This document shows, piece after piece, positions 23,330 to 35,477 of a DNA stretch of 64,000 bases; within the stretch, counting starts at the first letter, position 1, and every line of letters starts with the position of its first letter. Made by a program: the position numbers and the translations under genes. This DNA comes from Pisolithus tinctorius (Eukaryota; Basidiomycota; Agaricomycetes; Boletales; Pisolithaceae), in contig JANFAH010000002.1 of assembly GCA_024663395.1 (NCBI GenBank), forward strand, positions 5,084,001-5,148,000, written 5' to 3'. The notes under the pieces are model-generated. The model saw nothing but the letters and a program-made list of their open reading frames with translations, was not told where the DNA came from and ran no database searches.

Positions 23330-24995
23330 CCCCAGCCCTTTCAAGCTGCACGCCTAAGTCCTATTCCCTTCCCCTTCCCTCGAACTCGCAGATCCATGTC
23401 TTCCCTCTTCTATTCTTAACATATCAACGACCCCTCCGAGCAGCCTCGAACATCCCTTGTCGCATAAAACGCCTTTACGAACATACGATTTAAGGGCTTC
23501 AATGTCGCTCGAAATTCATGTGATGACAGCCCAATTTTCCCTATCATGAAAAGCTGACCGGCAGGCGCAGGTGCAGCCCAAACGGTAGGTGCTGAGAGGA
23601 GCGACCGTTAGGAGGACACCCACCGTGGATCAAGTGATCAAACAGAGCACGTGGCTGGACATTGTCGAACATGGCCCTCTAGCTGATCATCGTCCTGACA
23701 ATAATGTTCACGGTAACTCTGTCTGCTTGGAACCCATGCTGGCTAGTAAGGTCTTAGATGAACGAGAGCAACCTACGGAGTCGGCGAGTGTTGCGTGGAG
23801 ACGCCGTGTAAGAGGTTACCAACGGTGGTGAGACGAGAAGCAGCAGCTGGCGCGACGACGGCGATAATACGTTTGGCAGCGAGCGCACGGCTATATTTGA
23901 AGAGTTCCCCAAACAAGAACTCGAACACGAGGTAATCATAAGAGATTGCACAGAAAGAAAAACAAGTTGGGGAACGCGAGGTTTCGTGGGACCCCCTCCT
24001 TTCAGAGGGGAGATAAAGCCGATACCAGAGGTAGAGTTTCGAAGATCGATTTAGCTGGCCGTGAAACTTCTCCGCGACTCTCGCTGCTCCTTGCCGGAAT
24101 GCGGAGCTCACTACCATGATCAGTGGTCGGCGGCCGATAAGGATTCAACGATTGGAAGAACTTTAACGGCGCTCTTGAACTACCGATGTCGGAGGCAACA
24201 AAGACCGCGGAAAAGGGTCGGCATAAAGTATTTAGGCGTACTGCGTGTGACCCTCCGAAGTTCGGCCGTTCTGACACTAAAAGAGAAGTAAACCCTCCAC
24301 GTGCAGTCGCAGGTAGATGGGAGACAGAGAGCTATACAATCTAGCTACGGCAACGCAAGGAGCTTTGGGAATGAGCGAACCCGTTTGACGTCATGAATAC
24401 GTAATGCGATAGCACCTACGAGCATATCACGCTGCTCTCGAGAAAGTTGAGATTTCTGTCTTCGAGAAACCGAACTGTATGCTCGAGCATGCCACCACGA
24501 GTGAACGACATCACGGGAACACTGAAAATACCAGTCCTCTCCATTCTGCAGTGGCCGTAACTTGTTGTGTGTGTATATATGTGTTTGCTAGGCTTGCGAT
24601 AGAAAGGACCGCAGAATGTCGAACCCGGTCCTCCAAGACTACCAAGTGCGTCGAGCTCCAGACCCGCATGTGCAAAGCTGTAGGGTGAGGGTCGAGACCC
24701 TTGGACGACATGTTAAAAGAAAATAAACTGGCAGGATCTAATTCCAAGAACCGCCTTCGCATACGGGTATTGGCAGGTCTGTGCAGTGAAACTACGAAAA
24801 AAGCTCAAGTAACTTTAGCGCCCGACGTCGTCAAGGATGTCGACCTGTGGTACGAGATACCGTTGGCAAGACCGCCACGGGGTTTCCGACGCTCGACACA
24901 CTCCATCGTAACGTCATTCCCTGGCATTGAACACCCGCCACATTCACCGACTTTCCCACGAGTCAGATTACATAATAGCCAGACCGTGCTGTCGG
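23330..24995 (-). pseudogene. PPR-like pseudogene, copy C (internal deletion)
   Basis: 23340-24530 follows the 3' part of the intact PPR-like gene (about 17500-18745). The sequence then jumps at about 24533 to match 20236-20700, the 5' exons. About 1.49 kb of the middle of the gene is therefore deleted. Both ends are present, unlike the older relic at 5.8 kb. Many small indels and substitutions also break the frame. It ends next to the ribosomal P0 gene, marking the edge of the duplicated region. Confidence 0.75.
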
Positions 24996-25143
24996 CTTCC
25001 CCCGGCGGAGATTGAACCTTATTCTGGTGGCTTGGGATGATCACCCAAACTGCTCCTCATCACACAAGTTATTTGACCACTCGCCTTGAAAAATCCTTTG
25101 GCACGACAGAGGCCAAGAGGGAGGCAATCAACTCTTAACCACA

Positions 25144-26325
25144 ATGGGTGCAACTCGCGCACAGAAGGAACTCTACTTCCAGAAACTTAGAAATCTCATT
25201 TCAAAGTACCGTACGTTCTACTGTGCCGTTGGCGTTGTTTCAGCTTCACAATGCCAATTACAGCCTCCATTTTCATCGTCAATGTCGACAACGTCGGTTC
25301 CAACCAGATGCATCAGATCCGCGTCGCTCTCCGTAACAAGGGCGTCGTCTTGATGGGTAAAAACACGATGGTTCGCCGTGCCCTGCGTTCCATCCTCTCG
25401 GAGTTCCCCCAGTTCGAGAAGCTGCTTCCACATGTCAAGGGTAACATCGGTTTCGTCTTTACCGAAAGCGATCTCAAGGAGGTTCGGGAGGTTATCGTCG
25501 CCAACAAAGTTAAAGCGCCTGCTCGCGCTGGCGCTTTCTCCCCCACGGATGTTTTCATTCCTGCTGGTAACACTGGTATGGAACCAGGCAAGACGTCCTT
25601 CTTCCAGGCCCTCGGTATCCCTACCAAGATCGCTCGTGGTACCATCGAAATCGTCTCAGAGGTGAAAGTCCTCACTGCTGGCAGCCGTGTCGGGCCGTCC
25701 GAAGCTACGTTGCTGAATATGCTGAACATCTCGCCGTTCACGTATGGCATGACCGTCGTTCAGATATTCGACTCCGGAAACGTCTTCTCCCCATCTGTTC
25801 TTGATGTGGGCGAGAAGGAGCTCATCGACCGATTCCTGTCCGGTGTCAAATCGATTGCAGCCATCTCGTTGGCTCTCCACTACCCCACGATTGTGTCGGT
25901 CATGCACTCCCTTGTCAACTCCTACAAGAACCTTATCGCCGTTGCTCTTGCCACTGATTACACCTTTGAGGGTGCCGAAAAGGTCAGTTGCGTCACAGGT
26001 ACTATCGTTTGGCGTGGGCGACCTGGTGGAGATGGATACATTGCATTGCAACCTATTAATTCCTCTTTCTACGTTGTTTCCTTATTTGGCGGAACTGACT
26101 CTAATTGGTGTTTTAGGCCAAAGCATTCCTGGAGAACCCAGAAGCATTCGCCGTCGCTGCTGCACCCGCTGCGGAAGAGGCTGCTCCTGCTGCTGCTGCG
26201 GAAGAAGAGAAACCCGCCGAGAAGGAAGAGGAGTCAGACGACGACATGGTAAGTCGGCGGAACTGCACTGCCTGGCACGTAATTTTAAATGTTGGCTTGT
26301 GCAGGGCTTTGGTCTCTTCGACTAG
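25144..26325 (+). CDS. RPP0: 60S acidic ribosomal protein P0
   Basis: Exons 25144-25210, 25264-25982, 26117-26248 and 26305-26325 sum to 939 nt (312 aa), the usual length of eukaryotic P0. It starts [16 protein letters not shown] and carries the uL10 core with [10 protein letters not shown]. The C-terminal tail is alanine- and glutamate-rich and ends in the stalk signature EESDDDMGFGLFD, split by the last intron. P0 anchors the P1/P2 dimers of the ribosomal stalk and recruits translation GTPases. Introns are 53, 134 and 56 nt. It is a single intact housekeeping gene that closes the accessory region to its left. Confidence 0.98.
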
Positions 26326-26808
26326 ATTACGACTTGTCATGTTAACTACCGTGCACTATTTTCATGTAATGCATCATCACCATGACAGAGCAATTCTAAA
26401 TGTATGTAACCACGCAAACGCGTGAAATCGATGAGAAATGAGTTTTTGGCGGCTGTCTGTCTAATATGGCAGGTGATTGGCGGAAGGGACCGGGCTCGGA
26501 GCGTTTTGCGTCATCGCTTTATTGAATAGTTTGACCTATGATTAGGGTGGGGCAGACGACGTCCGAACGGGTAAGCCCACAACCATTGGAGCTGGCCGTC
26601 ATCGCCAAGGTCTTGTTCTGATATTTAAAGCTTGGGCCACTGCGAAACTTGGAATTGTAGCACGTTCGCCAGATCACTAGCTCATCGCTCATCACATTGG
26701 TCCCGAGTTTTTGTGCACAGCAGATCCGATAATCTCCCTAATCCGGGTCCTTTCGCGTCTTCTCAGCAGAAATCGAGCAAGTACTTATATCCAATCGACG
26801 GCCGGCAC
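26326..26808. other. Intergenic region between P0 and the trehalose synthase gene
   Basis: Holds the P0 3' flank and the TPS promoter with a TATA box at 26621. A frame open from 26632 runs into the TPS gene, but its ATG lies at the expected transcription start and the added residues do not match the family. Confidence 0.6.
26621..26630 (+). promoter_or_regulatory. TATA box of the trehalose-6-phosphate synthase gene
   Basis: ATATTTAAAG lies 180 nt upstream of the chosen start codon. This is compatible with a 5' leader of roughly 150 nt. Confidence 0.55.
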
Positions 26809-28771
26809 ATGTCCTCCTCAATCTTTCCTCACTTGTCCTCAGACTCGTCCTCAACGAACATGGACTTGTCCAACGGAAGCCATCTCCTTGTCGTCTCTAA
26901 CAGACTCCCTATTACTATCACCAAGGATGCTAGTGGCGATTACCACTTCAAGATGTCCTCGGGCGGCCTCGTGTCTGCACTCTCAGGTTTCAAGAAATCC
27001 CTCAATTTCACCTGGATTGGTTGGCCTGGCTTCTTCATCCCTCCAAAGGATCGCGCACATGTCGACAAACGTCTCATGGAAGAGTACTCTTGTCAGGCAG
27101 TGTATCTGGAAGATGATATCGCCGACCGCCATTACAATGGCTTCTCGAATTCCATCCTCTGGCCGCTCTTCCATTACCATCCCGGCGAAATGAATTTCGA
27201 CGAGGAGAACTGGACAGCGTACCGTCAGGCTAACATGCGCTTTGCCGAGGCCGTGCGGTCGCATATCACTCCCGGGGCGATGGTATGGGTGCAAGATTAC
27301 CACCTCATGCTCCTCCCTATGATGTTGCGCGGTCTCGTTGACGGCTCCTCTGGCGGCGAATGGCAGAAACGCGAGTTGTCCAAGATTACGGAAGGGATCG
27401 AAGAACTCTGCTCGCCAAATACGGAACAAATACCCGGCGTCAAAATTGGTTTCTTCCTCCACACCCCTTTCCCAAGTAGCGAAATTTACAGGTATATCAT
27501 TTCTGTCTTTGAAGTCAGAAGACAATCACTGACAAGCATGCAGGATTTTACCTGTACGCCGCGAGATATTACTGGGTATCCTGTTTTGCGATCTTATTGG
27601 GTTTCATACGTATGATTACGCACGCCATTTCTTGTCTTCTTGCACACGTATTCTCGGTCTTCCTACAATGCCCAACGGTGTCGAGTTCGAAGGACGGCTA
27701 GCCCATGTCGGCACGTTTCCTATTGGTATCGAACCTGGATCATTCATCGAAGTAAGTCGCCACCATAGGCAGAGTGAACGCTTCTAACCCCGATTGAATC
27801 ATAGAACCTCAAAAAAGACTCCGTCAAGTCTCGCATAACTCAACTCGAGCAGCGTTTCGCAGGCGTCAAGCTCATCGTCGGAGTTGACCGTCTCGACTAT
27901 ATCAAAGGTGTCCCTCAAAAGTTGCACGCTCTCGAGCTATTTTTATCCCAGCATCCCGAGTGGATCGGAAAGGCACGTACCCGTAGTCAAGCCACGACGT
28001 CACCCTCTCATGATAGATTATCGCAGGTTGTATTGGTTCAGCTCGCTGTACCCTCCCGTCAAGACGTCGAGGAATACCAGAACCTTCGTTCCACAGTGAA
28101 CGAACTTGTGGGTCGCATTAACGGCCGATTTGGAACTGTGGACTTTATGCCGATTCACTTTATGCACAAGAGTTTACCGTTCGACGAACTTTGCGCCCTA
28201 TACGCCGTCAGTGACGTATGTCTTGTATCATCCACCAGGGATGGCATGAACCTTGTAAGGCTTTTCATCTTTGGAACGTGAAGGCGTTGACGTCAAACAA
28301 TTGCATTGATAGGTTTCATATGAGTATATTGCATGCCAACAGGCCCGCCAGGGTGTTCTTATTCTATCAGAATTCGCCGGTGCTGCACAGAGCCTAAACG
28401 GATCGATTGTCGTGAACCCGTGGGACTCACAGCAGGTGGCGGACGCGATCCATGAAGCTGTCACGATGGATGTCGACTCGAGAGCGGAGAAGCATCGCAA
28501 GCTGTTTAAATACGTCAACAAGTACTCTGCGGCGTTCTGGGGTTCGAGTTTCATCCGGGAAATGAGCAGGATTAAGGTGGACGATGCACTCCCGACTGTG
28601 AACAAGGACGAAGAACTCTCAGGAAAACCCGTCAACGGAGACCAGCCGAAAATAGTCACACCCCCGATTCCTACCCCAGAAATTATCTCGAGTGACGCAG
28701 ATAATGGGGTGGTTACGACGACCGTAAGTGGGGAAGCACCTGCCCCACAGGTGGTAAGCCCTGCAGCATGA
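26809..28771 (+). CDS. TPS1: Alpha,alpha-trehalose-phosphate synthase (UDP-forming)
   Basis: Exons 26809-27491, 27544-27751, 27805-27972, 28027-28254 and 28313-28771 sum to 1746 nt (581 aa). It makes trehalose-6-phosphate from UDP-glucose and glucose-6-phosphate in the cytosol. Family motifs include LLVVSNRLPITI, the glycine loop SSGGLVSAL, WIGWPG, VWVQDYHLMLLP, FFLHTPFPSSEIYR, VGVDRLDYIKGVPQKL and STRDGMNL. There is only the synthase domain; the C-terminal tail of about 75 residues is low-complexity, with no phosphatase domain. The fourth exon is reached through an intron with a GC donor (27973-28026); retaining it would insert 18 residues into a conserved strand. The start at 26809 gives a short serine-rich leader; a start further in (near 26869) is possible. 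Confidence 0.96.
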
Positions 28772-29546
28772 GCTTCGCAGGGGATTTTGATTATTTTTTT
28801 TGCACGTATCGTATTTCAGGTCCCGGTCCCGTCCTTTAGCGAACTGGTGGCGTTACCCATTTCCCATCGTCGTGCTATACCGGGCCTGTCTATCCGTTGG
28901 CTGTTCTATATGGTTATTCCTTTTTTACGTAGGCACCTCCAGCCTGCTGATCCATAGAGCGTGCAGTGTATATTTTTCTCCTCTTACCCCATATTCTCGT
29001 GCAGTGGGTTTCCCTTAGAGCATATTGTACATAGATGCAACTCGAGGTTTTACGTGTTCTTGGGGGACGTTCTGTCGCGTGACAGGACTTTACTAAGAAA
29101 ATAGAAATCGTTGCACATGCGGACGACACGCTCTCTGAATTCTGAACCGTCAGGGATGCAGCAGTCAGGTAGTCACAATGGGCACAAACTTAGAAGGTTC
29201 GTGCTGCTGTTCGGAATTAGGGTCATTCCTATCATTCGCACTCTCCGCTGTGTGGAGAACCTCAAGTTCATGGTCTTCCCCGGTGGTGCCGAGGGATGAC
29301 GTGATGACGACCAACTTGGGATAGGAAACGACATGAAGGGTCTCAGAGGCAGTGTTTCAACCTGATCAACGTGTTTTGGGTCACTTCCTCCAACTCGGAT
29401 GGATTCTCGTTAGAAGCTTGATACTCGCAGCTCACTCCAGTCTGGTATGCGAACGTTACGCTAAAGAATGTGTGATGTCACTCTGAGCGAATAAGAAGGT
29501 CGAGAATCATTCATTCCTCACTCGTGGCGCAGGGAGTTGCAGGAGC
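28772..29546. other. Intergenic, no supported gene
   Basis: 3' flank of the TPS gene followed by short frames only. No motif or RNA gene is seen. Confidence 0.5.
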
Positions 29547-30305
29547 ATGTTTGACACAGTCACGTTCGAAAGGTACAGTCAACTCGCCTATCGGGCCGGG
29601 AAAGCTAATGTTCTAACAGAACGTTGCAGATTCGAAGCCGCCAGCAACAACACCTTCAAAGTAAGTTTCACTGCTGAACTCAGGACGCGAACAATGGAAG
29701 ACGGCTGATAATGTCACTTGGCACCGTAGTACATACTCCCTCCGTCACCTGAGGGCGAAGACAAATGAGTCTAATGATTAATTATGACTAACCCCTTTCA
29801 GACTTATTCCGCTGCTCAGAAAGATTTCTGGGTGGGTCTCGTCTATTTGTTCATTGCTCGTGTTGTGACTTACAATGTGGATAGTTTATGCAGCGCCGGC
29901 CACGGCGATCAAGCAACGATCGTCGACTCGTCAGCGAACACCAAATTACCGTACTCTATGCCAATGGCGTTTTCTGAGTCCCATTGGAGCCGCATTCACT
30001 CTGACAAATCAGTTTTTATTTATTTCAGCATTTACATCATGGATGACACAAAATACCCCGCAGTACTATACTTCTGCTTGGCGGCTGAGCTCAAAACAAC
30101 ATGCTGCACGAGTGCGCTTCCGCTGCCGTCAGTGAGCACATTAGGGGTTATGGGTCGAGTGGCCGTTCCCACAGCTCGCCTACCACGTCCACAACTGGCC
30201 GTTTCTCCTGCGCGGTTCCGCTGGACAGGGGAACGAATCTCAACATGGCTCGCATTCGGGGCCAGTATTAGACCAGTTTCGCTATTCAATGCTCAGGCGT
30301 ACTAG
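29547..30305 (+). other. Possible small spliced gene, unrecognised
   Basis: An ATG at 29547 opens MFDTVTFER, which joins over plausible introns (GT at 29572; next exon near 29631; GTAAGT near 29661) to short exons ending by 29768 or continuing to 29813-29833. The exons are tiny and the family is unknown. A longer hydrophobic frame overlaps at 29875-30135. This may be a small protein gene or chance splice signals. Confidence 0.25.
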
Positions 30306-33300
30306 TTCTTCTCTGTCCAGCTGTCTAGGGCATATCCCCTTATCTCTGTCGCCCCAATTGGACACATTGTAACGCCAGAGACGATCAAACGTGCCTGAAT
30401 CCTGTCATTGCCACCTAGTACTCATATTCTGCGCATCAAGGCGCGGCGAACTGTTCGCAAGGAAACGTTATAAGTAATCGTCAGATTGGACTTCTACTTC
30501 TCTGGCGAGGCGATGTAAAACGTTCGTCCTGTGAGTACAAGCCCTAGAGGGAGGTCGAACTGATGGCATCACTCTGATTCCTGTTTTGTTCCGTTGCGGA
30601 AGGCGCCGTTCGAGCTCGAAGTATGCCCTTGTGCACCCATCAGTCGCCGAAATTCGTATTCTCGCCATGTTGGCCACGCTGAACCTATGCTCTTCTGCGA
30701 TGGCAATCGAATTCAAGATCACCTTGCCCATTTCGATGATTGAATCCTTTCGGATAAAATTTTGTGGAATTGTTTTGGTGACACCTGTTCAGGATTTTGA
30801 AGGTTTTATTGACCATTCCGAGTGTCATTTCCCTTACAGGGACTTATATACTGTGATGGTTTCGGGTTGAGGTGCTGTGTATGTGGCCGTAAGCGAGCAT
30901 ACTTGGTACACGGTGGCCGACGAGTCGTTCATTCCGCAGCGGCCTTACCATGATCGATCCTTGCAAAGCGTAATACACCGTGGTTAGCAGACAACTCACC
31001 TTAACAACATCCACACTTCATCTGACCAGCCAAGCTGACTTAAAGTTCAGGACCGCGTGTGGCTCCCAGAGGACCAACAGGCGCGGAACTCGGGGAACGA
31101 GGCCACAGAGCGCATCAGAACAGCCTTGCCTATCGTATTGGATAAGGGATCGAGAGGTACAACACGATGCAAGTGCGGTCGGCAGGCGACTCGAATGAAA
31201 AATGATATTCAGCATGATCGTTGCCACCGGTCGACAACATTCCACGATCCATCCACCTTGCGCGTTGCATGTTATACCGGGCGACTTTGTTGTACAATCT
31301 TCCGGCCGGTGGGTAGGCCAGCACTAAAGGCGGTACAGCCTACCTGCATTCCGTTGCATGTTGCCTGTCATTGTATCGTTTCTCTACTATAGCCGAGGTG
31401 GGTGTACGGAACAACGCATGGTGCACATACCCTTATGTATGTACCGCGTTCAAATAATACCACAGCCTTATGCTCCTGTCGCCGACATTCACTTGAATAT
31501 AAAAACTGGAGATCCGCCCGATGGATGGTCGACTAGCCGCATACGGTATAAAGGTCCGGACCCTGATTGATGGGCGGCTCCACATGGACCGGTGATGTCA
31601 TGACAATGTATATAGCCCCAGTAACAAAACAAGTGGATACAGCATACGGAGGCGGCGGCCAGCGTCAGGGGGTGCCCGCCACTTTCCTATCTAATCGGAA
31701 GTGAGTTGCGCGCAGTATTAAGGTGAGAACTTCAATGTACAGGATGTTTGCCTCTTTGATCAAGGACTCCTCAGGACGACTTATCAAGGCGCCCAAACAG
31801 CGAGCTCCAGGATCACCGAAAAAAGTAGAAGCTCGGTTCACTCCAGACACAACAGGTTTCCCCATTGTTTGCTAAATGGGGGCATGACGCGAGTGTACAA
31901 TCACAACCTCGTTCGCTACGTCCTAGTACAACACTTTTGAAAAGGCCTTTTAAACTGAGAAATTAATTGCATGACAATAGTGGTTGCTGTGACGTTATTT
32001 GAGATTTTGCCGAGGTTGGACTACTAACTTGGTTCCCAGTGTTGGTGTCCAAGTTACCGGAGAAACATTTACAATGTCGAGTCATTACGATGGGATATAC
32101 ATAGGTACGCTACGATCTCAGACAAGCTTCACCCAAACGTACTTATGCCGTTAACAATGGCTTCTTGCCCATCGTAGGATAAACAGATAAATCTGATGGA
32201 AAGACTGTTCTGGCTAGAAGGGGTGCAAGTTCCGAACTGAGACTCACCATTGAACACTGCACGGTGCGTGATGGGAATCAACACCCGTTATCTCACTTGA
32301 ATGCGATGGATACCTTTAGTAAGGTATGGCTATGTGCTGCGCCGCTGCGCTTGCTTCTTGAATTCCAAGTGAGCCAGGATAGGGAAGAGAACATCATCGA
32401 CTTGAGAAGGAAAACGAGGGTGAGCTAGTAACGGGACAAGGACATAAGTTTTCCAGTGATCATCCTGGATAGCAGCGTTCTGCTACAGTACCAGAAAAAC
32501 CCCTAACCCATTGTTTTTGAAATCCCAGACACCCTGCCAGTGACAAGGTATACGTTGCTTATGATGGGATCGATGATATGATCTGAAGGTGGTCGTGGGC
32601 TGCGCCTTACCTTGTTGACATGTGTCCTGTGGGAGGCAGATGCCCGTAGCCCAGGCATTACCGCACCTGTCCCATCAATCATTTGCATAGGGGCCCGGAT
32701 GGCGGTATGAAATTGTAACTTGCGGGACACCAAGAGCGAGCAAGCTTGATCACAGTCAGATAACATACCTGATCGTTGTAGGTGGAATCGGTGGATCAGC
32801 AAGGAAGCCGTCATTCCAAGCGACGGACCGTCTGAGACGGTCTCCCGGAAAAAGAAGTTTTTCATTGCCAAACCTGATTCGAAAATTCACAACCGACTCC
32901 CGAGTCCCGTTCTCCATCCACGCTCTGCGGTCGTATAATAGCTATCGCAGTTGCAGGGATTCTGCAAATGGGTGTAGAGAATGTTCTAAGAGACTACTCG
33001 GGGTATGAATTAGATAGAACGCATGTATACTAGAATGCGCGGCGTTCAACGCCTTCTTAAGGGACTTAACGGAAGACGGTGGTATATATTCAAAGCTGCC
33101 GTGGTGCTGTTTTCTATTGAGAAAAACCTGAGGGCAGAGAACTTTCCGATGGAAAACGTGGCAGCTACTTATAAGTAGGTCTAGGCTGTGTCGTGTGCGC
33201 ACCTTCCTTTTCGAGAGACTGGGTCGGCGGTTGCTGCCACCTGGTTCCCTGTGCACAGTGGCGAGTCACCGAGACGACTGATTTTCAGGGCGGTCAATGA

Positions 33301-35420
33301 ATGGTCAATGGTGGGCACGGCAGGAGGAAAACGAAATACATAACACGTATTGGCAGGTCTCCCAAACCCGGGATGACGCGGGCCGTCTGATCCGAAAATC
33401 GGAGCTGCGGTGTTATTGAACACCGGGAGCGGGATATGTCCCCGCCTGCGGTCCTGCGCATTGTCATGCATTGTATTTTTCAATAGAACGCCAAGTATGC
33501 CGATAAGCTGACAGCTGCATAGCCTACCTCCGTGAGCCCCTCACCGCAGCAACGACTACAAGCAGGGAGTGCCGTTCCCACTAAGCAGATGTGATGAACT
33601 TGGCTATGCTAGCAAGGACAGCACGGGGCATTCCAGGCCTCCTTATTGATTCGAGTGCGTGGAGGAAGTCGGGCATTTTACCTGCATGGCATTAGCTTCT
33701 TCTCTCGCCAGCCCCAATGGTAGTAGATAAGGGAGGTGGAGGATTGTCTGAATGTTTGCACCCCTTCCACCAAGCGCTTACAGTGATAGATTTGCCAACC
33801 AGTACTTGGGCGTCGAACTGTGGGAGGTTAAAGTCAAATGCACGTGGGTGCCAAAGATTCGGAAGTTCATAGAACCTGTTCTTAGAAAGTTGGCTGGACT
33901 CCACGTGTTTGGCCACAGAACCGCGCAGGGCCCGCGAGAAAGATAATGGAGGGGGACCATTTCGCATGCAGGCTCAAATATGGGCTCAAAACAGGGTCAA
34001 ACATACCATCTTGACTGCGTGTCCGAGGTGACCAACCAGCGTGCCTGCCTCAGAGTTATGATCTCCCATTGCGTCGTTTGTGTATGAGGGAGACCCTGGA
34101 AAGGCAACCGGGCCCCATCGTGGAACGAGGATGGAGGGCTTAGTGCCACATCCAATGGAGCCTGCTCCTAGTGGCGTCGGGTCGCTTGTCCAAAGTTCGT
34201 CAGAAATTCTCATCGGAAAGACAACCAAGGACACGTAGTAAGGCTCTCCCGAGCTAGAGGAATGGATGATGTTGAAACGCCGAATAGGTGGATGGGTCAC
34301 GTTTGGAAGCTAAGAGATATGGAGCAAACGTACCGGGACTGCAAAATAGACGCAGGCAGGAAGACGCCACATAGAGGTCAGCTGGGACGGCATATCGATG
34401 AGCGTGGGTAGGAATTAGGAGAGTGGGTACACACCTATGGAGGGCTGACGTGAATGGTTGTGTTAAGCCCTGTTCAGCAGACGGGCGGAACGTGTGGGGT
34501 GGACGCCTCACATAAAGCGAACAGTAGACTTGTTTTACCTTCCGAGGATAAAACACATAATGACCGAGTAATAAAAAGTCGTCACAACACGATGCCAGGA
34601 GGTGAGAAGGTGGTTAGGGCCGCCACCACGCGTCAGATCTAGATGCCTTGCTGCGAAGACTGCGTGGCACAGGGGTGCGATCGATAAGTAACGGAGCCAC
34701 ATGTGAAATAATGCATGGCATGACGACAAGGATGATCCTATGGATCGTGAATTCCAACAGCTCCCAAGACCTGTCAAATTACGGTGAATGACGAAAAGGG
34801 AGGTTCGGAATTCTATCAAGCCATATTATTAAGGAATTCAAATGAGCTTCTCATTATTGAAACACAGCTACCGGTTGGCCCCAGGGGTCACAAAGGATGT
34901 GGCATTATCAAGTCTCTCCCACGCGATTCGTCCTTAGAGGTGCCAGTCGTTGATGCCCCAGGTTTGTGGAGGTTTGTAGGCGGGTTGTAGACATAGACAG
35001 TACGTAGTAGCAAGCCTATGCGGTGGCAGAACCATTGAATTTCCTGGTAACTGGATGGGCAAGTCTACAGGAACACGTGGACCAAAGGGAAATGATCTGC
35101 GCTGAGACGGACCATATCAGGCAACTTACAAAAACACCTGGTAAGGTCGCTACAGCACCCCGGGGAGGGTCCTTGTTGCAGACGATGAGCACGCACAAAG
35201 TTGAATTCGAGAACGCCACCATTAAAAGGCGCAGGGCTGGTGGTAACTAACTAATAGTAAGTGCTTGCCAAGCGTGTAAAGGGCGTGGATGCCAAAGATC
35301 TCGGGGCTGTGCTCCGTGTTCTACACAGAATTTCTTCGTGTTCATAATAAGTAAGGCAAGCGTTTTCTTAAAGAACGTTCGCTGAAGGGCACGGCATCAG
35401 TTCCGCATAGTTACTGATGC
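30306..35420. other. Long gene-poor region with unrecognised coding-like blocks
   Basis: No gene could be modelled with confidence. Several minus-strand blocks look like exons because they have protein-like composition and sit beside GT/AG signals. They are 31740-31865 (starts MGKPVVSG, with TTTAAAAGG about 90 nt upstream), 32503-32871, 33181-33483, 33692-33967 and 33986-34300. The last two may be neighbouring exons of one gene with introns of about 40-100 nt. I recognise no family. A TATA-like TATAAAGG occurs at about 31544 on the plus strand without an obvious gene. Confidence 0.4.
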
Positions 35421-35428
35421 TATAAAAC
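35421..35428 (+). promoter_or_regulatory. TATA box of the Ca2+-ATPase gene
   Basis: TATAAAAC lies 50 nt upstream of the start codon at 35478, implying a very short 5' leader. Confidence 0.6.
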
Positions 35429-35477
35429 TAGTGCGTAACCGCTGGTTGATTTTTCCTTTCACTCTGCGACATTTCTC

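Noticed and set aside
26632..27615. Longer start for the trehalose synthase at 26632
   Set aside because: The ATG lies directly after the TATA box at the expected transcription start, and the extra residues have no family counterpart. The frame after 27491 also reads through an intron.
32503..32871. 122-codon minus-strand gene
   Set aside because: No domain, no convincing start context, and splice-like signals inside it suggest it is at most part of a larger unknown gene. Not listed as a CDS.
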